NCBI RefSeq assembly: GCF_020400585.1
Contig: NZ_JAINVF010000025.1
Location: forward strand, 38,875 to 102,874
Direction of reading: 5' to 3'
Source: Streptomyces sp. NK08204
GTDB lineage: Bacteria > Actinomycetota > Actinomycetes > Streptomycetales > Streptomycetaceae
DNA: 64,000 nucleotides
Shown here: positions 25,575-33,909 of the stretch, piece after piece
How positions within the stretch are numbered: the first letter of the stretch is position 1
Layout: each line of letters begins with the position of its first letter
Translations under genes and position numbers: made by a program
The notes under the pieces: generated by a model
What the model was told of the DNA's origin: nothing
Seen by the model: the letters and a program-made list of their open reading frames with translations, nothing else
Databases searched by the model: none

Positions 25575-26219
25575 GTGCACGTCCAGGAATGGCTCGACAC
25601 GGTGCCTCCGGCCGCCGTCTACGCCCTGGTGGCCCTGGTGATCGGCTTGGAGAGCCTGGGCATCCCGCTGCCGGGCGAGATCGTCCTCGTCTCGGCGGCC
25701 CTGATGTCCTCACAGCACTCCGGGATCAACCCGGTCGTCCTCGGCCTGTGCGCGACCGCCGGTGCCGTCGTCGGCGACTCCATCGGCTATGCGATAGGCC
25801 GCAAGGGCGGACGCCCCATGCTGGCCTGGCTCGGCAAGAAGTTCCCGAAACACTTCAGCGAGGGGCATGTCGCCACCGCCGAGCGCTCCTTCCAGAAGTG
25901 GGGCATGTGGGCCGTCTTCTTCGGCCGCTTCGTCGCCCTGCTCCGCATCTTCGCCGGCCCGCTGGCGGGCGTCCTGCAGATGCCGTACTGGAAGTTCCTG
26001 ACCGCCAACGTCCTCGGCGGCATCTGCTGGGCGGGCGGCACCACGGCCGTCATCTACTACGTGGGCGTGGTCGCCGAGGGCTGGCTGAAGAAGTTCTCGT
26101 ACCTGGGCCTGGTGGCGGCGGTCGCGATCGGCCTGGCGTCCATGCTGATCGTGAAGCGCAAGGCGAAGAAGGCCCAGCAGGCCCGGCAGGAACCCGAGCC
26201 CGTCACCGCCGGCGACTGA
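25575..26219 (+). CDS. DedA family membrane protein
   Basis: A 214-residue DedA-family protein, related to proton-dependent transporters and lipid (undecaprenyl phosphate) flippases. Family marks: GLESLGIPLPGEIVLVSAAL near the start, the GDSIGYAIGRKGGR segment, FFGRFVALLRIFAGPLAGVLQMPYWKF with the essential Arg residues, and GGICWAGGTTAVIYYVG. The basic Lys-rich tail is cytoplasmic. The GTG at 25575 has GGAGG at about 8 bases. A TVP38-type relative lies at 17772-18467. Confidence 0.9.
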   Translation: MHVQEWLDTVPPAAVYALVALVIGLESLGIPLPGEIVLVSAALMSSQHSGINPVVLGLCATAGAVVGDSIGYAIGRKGGRPMLAWLGKKFPKHFSEGHVATAERSFQKWGMWAVFFGRFVALLRIFAGPLAGVLQMPYWKFLTANVLGGICWAGGTTAVIYYVGVVAEGWLKKFSYLGLVAAVAIGLASMLIVKRKAKKAQQARQEPEPVTAGD

Positions 26220-26231
26220 ACCCTTCGTGCG

Positions 26232-26759
26232 CTACTCGTGCACCCCGCGGTGCGTCTTGGCCAACTCCGCATAGAGCGTGCCGTTGAGGGTCACCCCCTG
26301 CCGCTCCTCCTCCGACAGCTCCCGTCGGACCTTCGCCGGCACTCCCGCGACAAGGGATCCCGGCGGCACCACCATCCCCTGCGGCACCAGAGCCTGCGCG
26401 GCGACGAGCGACCCGGCACCGATCACCGCCCCGTTCAGCACGGTGGCCCCCATCCCGATCAGGCAGTCGTCCTCCACGGTCGCCCCGTGCACCACGGCGT
26501 TGTGCCCGATGGACACCCGCTCACCGACGCTCACCGGAAACCCGGGGTCGGCGTGGAGCGTGACGTTGTCCTGCACGTTCGCGTCGGCGGCCACGGTGAT
26601 CCGCTCGACGTCACCCCGCACCACGGCGCCGTACCAGACGCTCGCCCCCGCGTGCACCGTGACGTCCCCGATGACCGAGGCCGTCGGCGCCACGAACGCC
26701 TCCGGGTCGACCTGCGGCTCCCTCCCGCCGATGCCCACGATCAGCGCCTTGTGCGTCAT
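26232..26759 (-). CDS. Gamma carbonic anhydrase family protein
   Basis: A 175-residue left-handed beta-helix protein of the gamma carbonic anhydrase-like family (PaaY/CaiE type). It has GDVTVHAGASVWYGAVVRGD, the metal ligand His in NVTLHADPG, and VSIGHNAVVHGATV with two further ligand His residues; MVVPPGSLVAGVPAKVRREL closes the helix. Active site residues are present, so hydration of CO2 or a related reaction is possible, though many homologues are inactive alone. The ATG at 26759 is preceded by GAGG at eight bases. It is divergent from an acyltransferase, also a beta-helix protein. Confidence 0.88.
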   Translation of the reverse strand: MTHKALIVGIGGREPQVDPEAFVAPTASVIGDVTVHAGASVWYGAVVRGDVERITVAADANVQDNVTLHADPGFPVSVGERVSIGHNAVVHGATVEDDCLIGMGATVLNGAVIGAGSLVAAQALVPQGMVVPPGSLVAGVPAKVRRELSEEERQGVTLNGTLYAELAKTHRGVHE

Positions 26760-26865
26760 CACCGTCACCTCATGTCCGTGTCATGTCCGTAGTACGACGC
26801 ACGGTACGACAGGACTGGGGCGAAGATCACAGCAGCCCGCCCGTCCGCCGGAGGCGACCGGTGAG

Positions 26866-26877
26866 TAACGTGAGCGC
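26866..26877 (+). promoter_or_regulatory. -10 hexamer of probable leaderless gene
   Basis: TAACGT at 26866-26871, then six bases and GTG at 26878. No Shine-Dalgarno fits. Confidence 0.45.
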
Positions 26878-27642
26878 GTGCCGAAGCGCAAGAACACGTT
26901 CTCATCCTGGCGACGCCGCCTCGTGCAGCGCGTCGTGCACACGGGCTGGTCCTGGGTGCAACGCACGGGTTCGGTGACGGCGGAGAACCCCGGCCGCTTC
27001 CGTTTCGGCTCGATCGGCGAAGCCACCCGGCTGGCCTTCCCGCTCGGCACGGTCTTCGGCGAGCCCTGGATCCACCTCGGCGCCCACTGCATCATCGGCG
27101 AGCAGGTCACACTCACGGCCGGTCTGATGCCGGACCTGGATCTCGGCCCCGACCCGATCCTGCGCATAGGCGACGGGGTCGTCCTCGGCCGCGGCAGCCA
27201 TGTCATCGCGGACACCACGGTCACGATCGGCAGGGACTGCTACTTCGGGCCGTACGTGTACGTCACCTCCACCAACCACTCCTACGACGATCCGCACCAG
27301 CCCATCGGCAGGCAGTGGCCGCGCATGGAGCCTGTGGAGATCGGCCCCGGCTGCTGGATCGGTACCGGCGCGGTGATCCTTCCGGGCGCGAGGATCGGCC
27401 GGAACGTGGTCGTGGCCGCCGGTGCGGTGGTGCGGGGCACGGTCCCCGACCACGCCGTGGTGGCGGGGGCGCCGGCCCGGGTCGTACGGCGCTGGACGCC
27501 CGGCGACGGCTGGCAGCCGCCGCTGCGCAGCCCCGCGCCGGTGCCGGTCCCGGAGGGGATCACGCCGGAGCAGCTGCGGGCGCTGGCCGACCTGGACGGC
27601 AAAGAGGCCGTACCGTCGGCCCGGCTGGAGGCCGAGAGCTGA
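26878..27642 (+). CDS. Hexapeptide-repeat acyltransferase
   Basis: A 254-residue left-handed beta-helix transferase (maltose/chloramphenicol acetyltransferase type). The first 45 residues are basic and helical. Hexapeptide repeats follow, including HLGAHCIIGEQVTLTAG, IGDGVVLGRGSHVIADTTVTIG, the active-site loop STNHSYDDPHQPI with its catalytic His, and IGTGAVILPGARIGRNVVVAAGAVVRG. It probably O-acetylates a sugar, glycolipid or antibiotic; acceptor unknown. It converges on the EamA gene with one base between. Confidence 0.85.
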   Translation: MPKRKNTFSSWRRRLVQRVVHTGWSWVQRTGSVTAENPGRFRFGSIGEATRLAFPLGTVFGEPWIHLGAHCIIGEQVTLTAGLMPDLDLGPDPILRIGDGVVLGRGSHVIADTTVTIGRDCYFGPYVYVTSTNHSYDDPHQPIGRQWPRMEPVEIGPGCWIGTGAVILPGARIGRNVVVAAGAVVRGTVPDHAVVAGAPARVVRRWTPGDGWQPPLRSPAPVPVPEGITPEQLRALADLDGKEAVPSARLEAES

Positions 27643-27643
27643 C

Positions 27644-28501
27644 TCAGCCGGTCGCCAGCAGTACCGTCCCCAGCACGGCAAGGCCCGCGCCCGCCGCCTG
27701 GATCGCGCGCAGCCGCTCGCTGAGGAAGCCGCGGGCGGCCAGCGCGGTCACCACCGGGTAGAGCGAGGCGAGGACGGCCGCCACGGTGACCGGGCCGTGC
27801 TGGGTGGCGACGGCGTACGTGCCGTTGGCCACGACGTCCGCGAGGCCCACGAAGACGAGCGCGGGCAGCGACACCCACGGGAAGCCGCCCTCGGGGAGGG
27901 CGGCGGTGCCCCGCCTGACCGAGGCGTACAGCACGGCGCCGCCGGTGACGATGCTGGTCACACGCTGTACGAACAGGGACAGGAACAGGCCGGTGACGGT
28001 GGTCGAGGCCTCCGTGATCAGGGCGAACACCGTGCCGAAACCGAGTGCCGCGACCAGCGTGAGCATGATCGTCCGCCGCTGGACCGGGGCGCCCCTGAGC
28101 TGCGGCCCGCCCGCGAGGACGACACCGGTGACGGCGACGGCGATGCCCGCGAACTGCAGCAGCCCCGGACGCTCGCCGAGGAACAGACCCACGCCGACCG
28201 GGACGGCCACGCTGAGGGTGGCGAGCGGGGAGATCACGCCCATCGGGCCGAGAGCGAGCGCCTTGTAGAAGGAGAACAGGGCGACCGGCCCCACCAGGCC
28301 CGCCGCGAAAGCGAACCAGAGCCGCGGCCCGGCCTCGCTCCAGCCCCCGGTGACCATCACGATCACACCCAGGACGGCCGCCGCGATCGCCTGCGACACG
28401 ACCACCACCGTGAGCGCGGGCATGCGTCGGGTCAGCAGCCCGCCGCCGAAATCGGCCAGGCCCCACAGGAGACTGGTGGCCAGGGCGAAGAATGCTGTCA
28501 C
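27644..28501 (-). CDS. EamA/DMT family transporter
   Basis: A 285-residue drug/metabolite transporter with ten predicted helices in two EamA repeats. Marks: FFALATSLLWGLADFGGGLLTRR at the start, the conserved ALALGPMGVISPLATLSVAVPV in repeat one, and ATQHGPVTVAAVLASLYPVVTALAARGFLSERL in repeat two. It probably exports an amino acid or metabolite. It is divergent from an XRE-cupin regulator; such pairs are common and the regulator usually controls the exporter. The start at 28501 leaves about 105 bases of shared promoter. Confidence 0.88.
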   Translation of the reverse strand: MTAFFALATSLLWGLADFGGGLLTRRMPALTVVVVSQAIAAAVLGVIVMVTGGWSEAGPRLWFAFAAGLVGPVALFSFYKALALGPMGVISPLATLSVAVPVGVGLFLGERPGLLQFAGIAVAVTGVVLAGGPQLRGAPVQRRTIMLTLVAALGFGTVFALITEASTTVTGLFLSLFVQRVTSIVTGGAVLYASVRRGTAALPEGGFPWVSLPALVFVGLADVVANGTYAVATQHGPVTVAAVLASLYPVVTALAARGFLSERLRAIQAAGAGLAVLGTVLLATG

Positions 28502-28560
28502 GGGCCGCCTCGCAGTACAGTTCGGTGAACGATCAGGTGCACCACACCGTAGTTCAGTTC

Positions 28561-28590
28561 ATTGCACTATGCCATCCACAATATTGCACT
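28561..28590. promoter_or_regulatory. ATTGCACT direct repeat
   Basis: ATTGCACT occurs at 28561-28568 and again at 28583-28590, 22 bp apart (two helix turns, same face), in an unusually AT-rich gap between the divergent EamA and XRE-cupin genes. Likely operator of the regulator. Confidence 0.6.
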
Positions 28591-28607
28591 CGACCATTGG
28601 ACTCCCT

Positions 28608-29180
28608 GTGTCGGACCTCGACCTGCTGACCCAGTCCCTGGCGCGCAACGTCAAACGCTGGCGCACCGAGCGCGGCTTCACCCTGGACGCGCTGGCAGCC
28701 CGCGCCGGAGTCAGCCGCGGCATGCTCATCCAGATCGAGCAGGCCCGCACCAACCCCAGCATCGGCACGGTGGTCAAGATCGGCGACGCGCTCGGCATCA
28801 GCATCACCACCCTGCTCGACTACGAGCAGGGCCCGAGCGTCCGGATCGTCCCCGCCGAGCAGGCCGTCCGGCTCTGGCACACGGACGCCGGCAGCTACAA
28901 CCGGCTCCTCGCGGGCGCGGAGGCCCCCGGCCCCCTGGAGATGTGGGACTGGCGCCTGATGCCGGGCGAGCACAGCCCCTCCGACCCGCACCCGCCCGGC
29001 ACGGTCGAGCTGGTCCACGTCACGGCCGGGGAGCTGACCCTCACCGTCGACGGCGTGGAGTACCGCGTCCCCGCCGGCGCGAGCGCCTCCTTCGAGGCCA
29101 ACACCCCCCACACCTACGGCAATCACGGCGACGTACCGATGGAGATGGTGATGGCGGTCTCGGTCCCGCCGGTCCGCTGA
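28608..29180 (+). CDS. XRE-cupin transcriptional regulator
   Basis: A 190-residue regulator. The N-terminal helix-turn-helix is RNVKRWRTERGFTLDALAARAGVSRGMLIQIEQARTNPSIGTVVKIGDALG (XRE type). The C-terminal half is a cupin with DPHPPGTVELVHVTAGELTLTVDG and YRVPAGASASFEANTPHTYGN, which binds a small ligand. The GTG at 28608 is chosen because the longer in-frame ATG at 28569 would place the start inside the operator repeat. The divergent EamA gene is the likely target. Confidence 0.85.
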   Translation: MSDLDLLTQSLARNVKRWRTERGFTLDALAARAGVSRGMLIQIEQARTNPSIGTVVKIGDALGISITTLLDYEQGPSVRIVPAEQAVRLWHTDAGSYNRLLAGAEAPGPLEMWDWRLMPGEHSPSDPHPPGTVELVHVTAGELTLTVDGVEYRVPAGASASFEANTPHTYGNHGDVPMEMVMAVSVPPVR

Positions 29181-29226
29181 CCGGACGCCGCTGACCGGTT
29201 GCCGAGGACCTGTTAGCGTGCGGGCC

Positions 29227-29784
29227 ATGCGTGCACCCATCGGAGACTTCGACACCGCCACGCCCGCTCCGGACTGCCTCGCCGAGCTGACGCACCCGGT
29301 CGCCGAGGCCGTACGCGCCTGGCGCGGCAGCGTCCCCGCCGGCCAGGTCCTCTACGTCGAGACCGACCCGCAGTGGGCCGACACCGCCGTCTTCGTGGAG
29401 CACTACGGGCGCGACCTGCTGGAGCGGTCTGCGAACTGTGTGGTGGTCGCGGGCAAGCGGGGCGGTGAGACCACGCTCGCCGCATGTGTCGTGCTCTCCA
29501 CCACCCGGGTCGACGTCAACGGCGTCGTACGCCGCCAACTCGGCGCCCGCAAGGCGTCGTTCGCCTCGATGGAGACGGCGACGGGGGAGACCGGCATGGA
29601 GTACGGCGGCATCACCCCCGTCGGACTGCCCGACGGCTGGCCCGTGTTGGTGGACTCGGCCGTCGTCGACCTGCCCTACGTCCTGGTCGGCAGCGGACGC
29701 CGGCGCGGCAAGCTGCTCGTGCCGGGCAAGGCACTCGCGCAACTGCCGGGGGCCGTGGTGATCGAAGGGCTCGGGGTGGCCTGA
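29227..29784 (+). CDS. YbaK/EbsC family aminoacyl-tRNA editing-like protein
   Basis: A 185-residue protein of the YbaK/ProX-like editing superfamily, which deacylates mischarged tRNAs. Seen: QVLYVETDPQWADTAVFVEHYG, NCVVVAGKRGGETTLAACVV, the key lysine-containing RRQLGARKASFASMETATGETGMEYGGITPVGLP, and LPYVLVGSGRRRGKLLVPG. The glycine motif GGITPVG is typical. Which amino acid it edits cannot be told. TAGCGT at 29214-29219 lies seven bases before the ATG, fitting a leaderless start. Confidence 0.82.
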   Translation: MRAPIGDFDTATPAPDCLAELTHPVAEAVRAWRGSVPAGQVLYVETDPQWADTAVFVEHYGRDLLERSANCVVVAGKRGGETTLAACVVLSTTRVDVNGVVRRQLGARKASFASMETATGETGMEYGGITPVGLPDGWPVLVDSAVVDLPYVLVGSGRRRGKLLVPGKALAQLPGAVVIEGLGVA

Positions 29785-29786
29785 CG

Positions 29787-31019
29787 TCAGGCCGTCGCGT
29801 GGTGAGCCAGCGCCAGGTGCGGGTCCGTCTCGCCCGGGACCGGCGCCGGGTCGGCGTGCACCAGCGCCGCCGTCAGCCTCGGTACCGCGTGCAGCAGGGC
29901 GTGTTCGGCCTCGACGGCGATCGCGTGCGCCTGCCGTACCGTCGCCTCGCCGTCCACCACCACCGCGAGTTCGGCCCGCAGCCGGTGCCCGATCCACCGC
30001 AGGCGCAGCTCACCGACCCCGCGCACGCCCGGCACCGCCCGCACCGCCTGCTCGGCCCGGTCCACCAGTGCCGGGTCGACGGCGTCCAGCACCCGACGGA
30101 AGACCTCCCGGGCCGCGTCCCGCAGCACCAGCGCGATCGCGGCCGTGATCGCCAACCCCACGATCGGGTCGGCCAGTTGCCAGCCCAGGGCTGAGCCGCC
30201 CGCGCCCAGCAGCACGGCCAGCGAGGTGAACCCGTCGGTGCGCGCGTGCAGGCCGTCGGCGACGAGCGCGGCCGAGCCGATCTGCCGGCCCACGCGGATC
30301 CGGTACCGGGCCACCCACTCGTTGCCCGCGAAGCCCACCAGCGCGGCCACCGCCACCGCGGGCAGATGCCCGACCGGTCGCGGGTCGAGCAGCCGTCCGA
30401 CGGCCGCCCACGCCGCGAAGGCCGCGGACGCGGCGATGGTCAGCACGATCGCCAGCCCCGCCAGATCCTCCGCCCGCCCGAAGCCGTAGGTGAAGCGCCG
30501 GGTCGCCGCGCGGCGGCCCAGTACGAAGGCGATGCCCAGCGGTACGGCGGTCAGCGCGTCGGCCGCGTTGTGCACGGTGTCCCCGAGCAGCGCCACCGAC
30601 CCGGACAGGGCCACCACCACCGCCTGCGCCACCGCGGTCGCCCCGAGCACGGCCAGCGACACCCACAGGGCCCGCATCCCGCGCGCCGAGGACTCCAGGG
30701 CGGAGTCGAGCTTGTCGGCGCTCTCGTGGGAGTGCGGGGTGAGCAGATGGGCGAGGCGGTGACGCAGGGCGGAGGCGCGGTCGGCCGGCCCGTGCGGGTG
30801 CTCGTGGGCGTGGGGGCGCTCGTGCTCGTGCCCGTCGTGGTGCCCGCGCCCCTGCGCGTCGTGGTGCCCGAGTCCATGCCCGTCGCGGTGCCCGTGTGCG
30901 TCCCCTTCCTGGCGGCCGTGACCGTGCGCTTCGTGCCCGTGCGCGTGTCCGTGGTGCTGCCCGTGCCCGTCGTGGTGCTCCTGCTCGGGTCCGTGGTGGT
31001 GCGGATGCCGGTCGCTCAC
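29787..31019 (-). CDS. CDF metal cation exporter with His-rich tail
   Basis: A 410-residue cation diffusion facilitator. The first about 75 residues are nearly all His, Gly, Asp and Glu (HGHAHGHEAHGHG-like runs), a large metal-binding tail. Transmembrane helices follow, with the metal-site words LLGDTVHNAADAL and ALVADGLHARTDGFTSL, both carrying the HxxxD pattern of Zn2+ sites, and a C-terminal ferredoxin-like cytoplasmic domain (VRAVPGVRGVGELRLRWIG). It should export Zn2+, Co2+ or Ni2+ using protons. The GTG at 31019 is used; a longer frame runs into the ArsR promoter. The divergent ArsR gene is its likely metal-responsive repressor. Confidence 0.9.
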   Translation of the reverse strand: MSDRHPHHHGPEQEHHDGHGQHHGHAHGHEAHGHGRQEGDAHGHRDGHGLGHHDAQGRGHHDGHEHERPHAHEHPHGPADRASALRHRLAHLLTPHSHESADKLDSALESSARGMRALWVSLAVLGATAVAQAVVVALSGSVALLGDTVHNAADALTAVPLGIAFVLGRRAATRRFTYGFGRAEDLAGLAIVLTIAASAAFAAWAAVGRLLDPRPVGHLPAVAVAALVGFAGNEWVARYRIRVGRQIGSAALVADGLHARTDGFTSLAVLLGAGGSALGWQLADPIVGLAITAAIALVLRDAAREVFRRVLDAVDPALVDRAEQAVRAVPGVRGVGELRLRWIGHRLRAELAVVVDGEATVRQAHAIAVEAEHALLHAVPRLTAALVHADPAPVPGETDPHLALAHHATA

Positions 31020-31067
31020 GTGCGTCCCCTTTCGGCGTGCGGTGTGGACGCGTGGCGCCCACACCGC

Positions 31068-31079
31068 CATTATGTGCGT
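31068..31079 (+). promoter_or_regulatory. -10 hexamer of ArsR gene
   Basis: CATTAT at 31068-31073 followed by six bases and ATG at 31080. The AT-rich surroundings contain short TATG/CATA-type inverted words that could be the ArsR operator. Confidence 0.4.
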
Positions 31080-31439
31080 ATGAGCGCACGCATGCACCTA
31101 TCACCTGCACATCATGCGCATACGCATACTCCGGGCGAAGGGCAGTTCACCCTCGCCGCCGAGCTGCTCGGCCTGCTCGGCGACCGCACCCGCCTGACCC
31201 TGCTGCATGCCCTGACGGCGGGGGAGGCCGATGTCACCACGCTGACCGAGGCATGCGGCGCGGCCCGTCCCGCCGTCAGCCAGCATCTGGCCCGGCTGCG
31301 CCTCGCGGGCCTGGTGCAGACCCGCAAGGAGGGGCGCCGGGTGGTCTACTCGCTCGGCGACGGACATCTGCGCCGGCTGGTCGACGAGGCGCTGAACCTG
31401 GCCGACCACCGGCTCGCCGAGCGCAGCACCCGTACATGA
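31080..31439 (+). CDS. ArsR/SmtB family metalloregulator
   Basis: A 119-residue winged-helix metal sensor. The His-rich start HLSPAHHAHTHTPGEG is followed by FTLAAELLGLLGDRTRLTLLHAL, the recognition region ACGAARPAVSQHLARLRLAGLVQTRKEGRRVVYSL, and a C-terminal helix ending HLRRLVDEALNLADHR. The Asp/His residues of the last helix match the alpha-5 metal site of Zn/Ni/Co sensors (DxH...HxxH-like); no Cys-rich arsenic site is present apart from one Cys in EACG. It probably represses the divergent CDF exporter until metal binds. The start could also be ATG 31092. Confidence 0.85.
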   Translation: MSARMHLSPAHHAHTHTPGEGQFTLAAELLGLLGDRTRLTLLHALTAGEADVTTLTEACGAARPAVSQHLARLRLAGLVQTRKEGRRVVYSLGDGHLRRLVDEALNLADHRLAERSTRT

Positions 31440-31440
31440 C

Positions 31441-31477
31441 GGTGTCCCGTCAGCCACGGATCGGCTGACGGGACACC
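31441..31477. terminator. 15-bp stem bidirectional terminator
   Basis: GGTGTCCCGTCAGCC (31441-31455) and GGCTGACGGGACACC (31463-31477) form a perfect 15-bp stem with a 7-nt loop, between the convergent ArsR and APC permease genes. Followed by an A-rich run (GGGGAAAAC) that is T-rich for the opposite direction. Confidence 0.9.
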
Positions 31478-31494
31478 GGGGAAAACGGGGGCGA

Positions 31495-33135
31495 TCAGTG
31501 CGCCGGGGCGTCGGTGACCACGACCTCGCCGATGCTGCGCTCGATCTCCTCGGGCTTGGACGCGGTGGCCTTGGCCCAGTAGTAGATGCCGAGGGAGAAG
31601 GCCGCGACGACCGCGATGTCCCACCACAGCGGGATGATGCCCTGGCCGCCGAAGCCGCCTCCCAGGGAGATCAGGCCCATGCCCACCAGGTACGGAGGCA
31701 GCCACTGCGCGGCCTTGAAGTCCAGCCGGGGCGCGTCGGACAGCTTCTTGCGGATCGCGTACCAGGCGTAGGAGCCCAGCAGCACGTAGCCGAGCAGGAT
31801 GGCGAAGCCCAGCCGCCACAGGGTGTCCCAGCCGGCCCAGTAGATGATCAGGTTCGCGACCACGAAGGACATCGGCGAGATGACCTTGCCGAAGGGCAGC
31901 CGGTACGGGCGCTCCATGTGCGGCAGGCGGTCGGCGAAGACGCCGTACGCCAGCGGGGCACCCGCGTACATCAGCACGCTCGCCGAGGTGATGAAGCCGA
32001 CCAGCTCCTGCCAGCTCGGGAACGGCAGGAAGCAGACCACACCGGTGACGAAGGAGGTGATGAGGCCGAACCACGGCACACCGCGCTTGTCGGTCTTGGT
32101 GAACAGCTTCGGGGCGTAGCCGTTCTTGGCCAGACCGAAGGAGACGCGGGAGGTGGCGGTGGTGTAGATCAGGCCGGTGCCGGCGGGGGAGATGATCGCG
32201 TCGATGTACAGCACGAGGCCCAGCCAGCCCAGGCCCACCAGGGTGGCGAGGCCCGCCCAGGGGCCGCTGATGCCCGGGAAGTCCAGCTTGGCCCAGCCGT
32301 GCGCGAACGAGGTGTGCGGCAGCGCGGCGATGAAGACGACCTGGAGCAGGATGTAGATCACGGAGCCGATCGCCACCGAGCCGAGCGTGGCACGCGGCAG
32401 GTCGCGCTTGGGGTTGCGGCTCTCACCGGCCAGCTGGATGGCCTGCTCGAATCCGAGCAGCGCGAAGATGATGCCGCTGGAGCTGATCGCGGCGAGCACA
32501 CCCTTGGCACCGAACGGCGCGAAGCCCTCGGAGGTGAAGTTGCCCGGGTGGAAGTTGCCGATGGCGATGATGAAGATCGCGGCGAGGGGGACGGCGATCT
32601 TCCACCAGGTGGCGGCGCTGTTGGTGTGCGCGAGGGCACGGACGCCGAAGAAGTTGACTCCGACGAAGACCGCCATCAGGACGACGGCGATGGCGAAACC
32701 ACTGGCCGACAGGGTGCCGTCCGCGTGCTGCAGACTTTCGGCCCATTTCCAGTGCTTCGCGTAGCCGACCATGGCCTCGACTTCGATCGGCGCGACGGTC
32801 GCCGCCTGGAGCCAGGCGAACCAGCCGAACGACATGCCGGCCAGGCCGCCGAACGCGTAGTGCGGGTAACGGGCGGTGCCGCCCGCCACCGGGAACATGC
32901 CGCCGAGTTCGGCGTGCACAAGGGCGAGCAGCACGATCGCCACCGCGCCGATCACCCACGAGATGATCGCCGCGGGACCGGCCACCACGACCGCCTTTTG
33001 GGCGCCGAAGAGCCAGCCGGATCCGATGATGGAACCCACGGAGGCCCACATCAGGCCGATCAGGCCGACATCCCGGCGCAGTCCGCCGGCTGTGTCCTTC
33101 GTGGTTGTGGGCGCGGCATGGTCGAGTTTCACCAT
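31495..33135 (-). CDS. APC superfamily amino acid permease
   Basis: A 546-residue permease with twelve or more predicted helices. Family features: the helix-1 glycine-rich break SVGSIIGSGWLFGAQKA, FPVAGGTARYPHYAFGG, helix 6 SSSGIIFALLGFEQAIQLAGESRNPKRDLPRA, and ISPAGTGLIYTTATSRVSFGLAKNGYAPKLF. It is of the AspP/GadC-like or basic amino acid/polyamine group and imports amino acids with protons. GAGAGG lies before the ATG at 33135. Upstream is an AT-rich, promoter-sized region with an inverted repeat. The gene is single. Confidence 0.9.
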   Translation of the reverse strand: MVKLDHAAPTTTKDTAGGLRRDVGLIGLMWASVGSIIGSGWLFGAQKAVVVAGPAAIISWVIGAVAIVLLALVHAELGGMFPVAGGTARYPHYAFGGLAGMSFGWFAWLQAATVAPIEVEAMVGYAKHWKWAESLQHADGTLSASGFAIAVVLMAVFVGVNFFGVRALAHTNSAATWWKIAVPLAAIFIIAIGNFHPGNFTSEGFAPFGAKGVLAAISSSGIIFALLGFEQAIQLAGESRNPKRDLPRATLGSVAIGSVIYILLQVVFIAALPHTSFAHGWAKLDFPGISGPWAGLATLVGLGWLGLVLYIDAIISPAGTGLIYTTATSRVSFGLAKNGYAPKLFTKTDKRGVPWFGLITSFVTGVVCFLPFPSWQELVGFITSASVLMYAGAPLAYGVFADRLPHMERPYRLPFGKVISPMSFVVANLIIYWAGWDTLWRLGFAILLGYVLLGSYAWYAIRKKLSDAPRLDFKAAQWLPPYLVGMGLISLGGGFGGQGIIPLWWDIAVVAAFSLGIYYWAKATASKPEEIERSIGEVVVTDAPAH

Positions 33136-33338
33136 GTCAAGTGACCTCTCAGGTCGTATACGCATCATTAACGAGCAGGAAGGTCACAGGCTAGGAACGC
33201 TTTCCGTCCTGGCAAAAGACTGTTTTCCAAATCTTGACCTGGGATCTTGTTCGTCTTGGATGTCGACTTCCCCCAGGTCAGACACCAAGCGTGAATGTCA
33301 ATATTCATCAGTCAATTGTGAGAAGAAAGTGAGATGGG
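33136..33338. promoter_or_regulatory. AT-rich promoter region of permease gene
   Basis: 203 bases clearly poorer in GC than the surroundings. It contains TGACCTGGG (33235-33243) inverted as CCCAGGTCA (33272-33280), a perfect 9-bp inverted repeat with a 28-nt spacer, and on the minus strand TTGACT and TTGACA -35-like words. It is the only promoter room for the permease gene. Confidence 0.55.
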
Positions 33339-33755
33339 CTAGCCCAGACGGGGAATTTCGATCGCCGGGCAGCGGTTCATGACCATGTCAAGTCCGGCGT
33401 TCCGGGTCCGTTCGAAAGCGGCTTCGTCGACGACACCGAGCTGAAACCACACGGCCTTTGCGCCCTTCGCGACGGCCTCCTCGGCCACCGCTGCGGCCAG
33501 GGAGCTGTTGACGAAAACGTCCACCACGTCGACCTGGAACGGCACGTCCGCGAGGGAGGCGTAGCCCCGCTCGCCGTGTACCGTCTCCGCCCGCGGGTGC
33601 ACCGGGACGATCCGCTTGCCGAACCGCTGCAGCACCTGCGCCACCCCGTACGCGGCCCGCCCCCGGTTCGAGGACAGGCCGACCACGGCCCACGTGTCAC
33701 CCAGTTCGGTCAGGATCCTGCGGATCGTCGCCTCGTCGCCGTAGTCGCCGTACAC
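33339..33755 (-). CDS. CoA-binding domain protein (YccU-like)
   Basis: A 138-residue single-domain Rossmann protein of the CoA_binding_2 family. It shows IRRILTELGDTWAVVGLSSNRGRAAYGVAQVLQRFGKRIVPVHPR, then DVVDVFVNSSLAAAVAEEAVAKGAKAVWFQLGVVDEAAFERTRNAGLDMVMNRCPAIEIPRLG, where the C-terminal MNRCP.IE is the family end. It probably binds CoA or acyl-CoA; role unknown. The GTG at 33755 is chosen because GAGGAGG lies five bases before; an upstream start would add 24 residues. Confidence 0.88.
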   Translation of the reverse strand: MYGDYGDEATIRRILTELGDTWAVVGLSSNRGRAAYGVAQVLQRFGKRIVPVHPRAETVHGERGYASLADVPFQVDVVDVFVNSSLAAAVAEEAVAKGAKAVWFQLGVVDEAAFERTRNAGLDMVMNRCPAIEIPRLG

Positions 33756-33897
33756 GGCCGCCTCCTCGGGCTGCTCGGGGAACTGTCGTCGCGGCAACAG
33801 CACCCGGCTGCCGCTGATTCCCGCCACGGTGTCCCGATCGGGCCGCCACGGCGTCCGTAATCCGGGCCAGGTGCCTGCGTACGGCCGTCGGCCCGCC

Positions 33898-33909
33898 TAC
33901 GCTCACTGC
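33898..33909 (+). promoter_or_regulatory. -10 hexamer of probable leaderless gene
   Basis: TACGCT at 33898-33903, six bases, then GTG at 33910; no ribosome binding site. Confidence 0.4.

Noticed and set aside
22573..25713. A 1046-residue open frame on the minus strand across the GH3 gene
   Set aside because: Shadow frame caused by high GC on the opposite strand; it has no family features and low-complexity Gly/Val/Arg content, while the plus-strand GH3 has all motifs.
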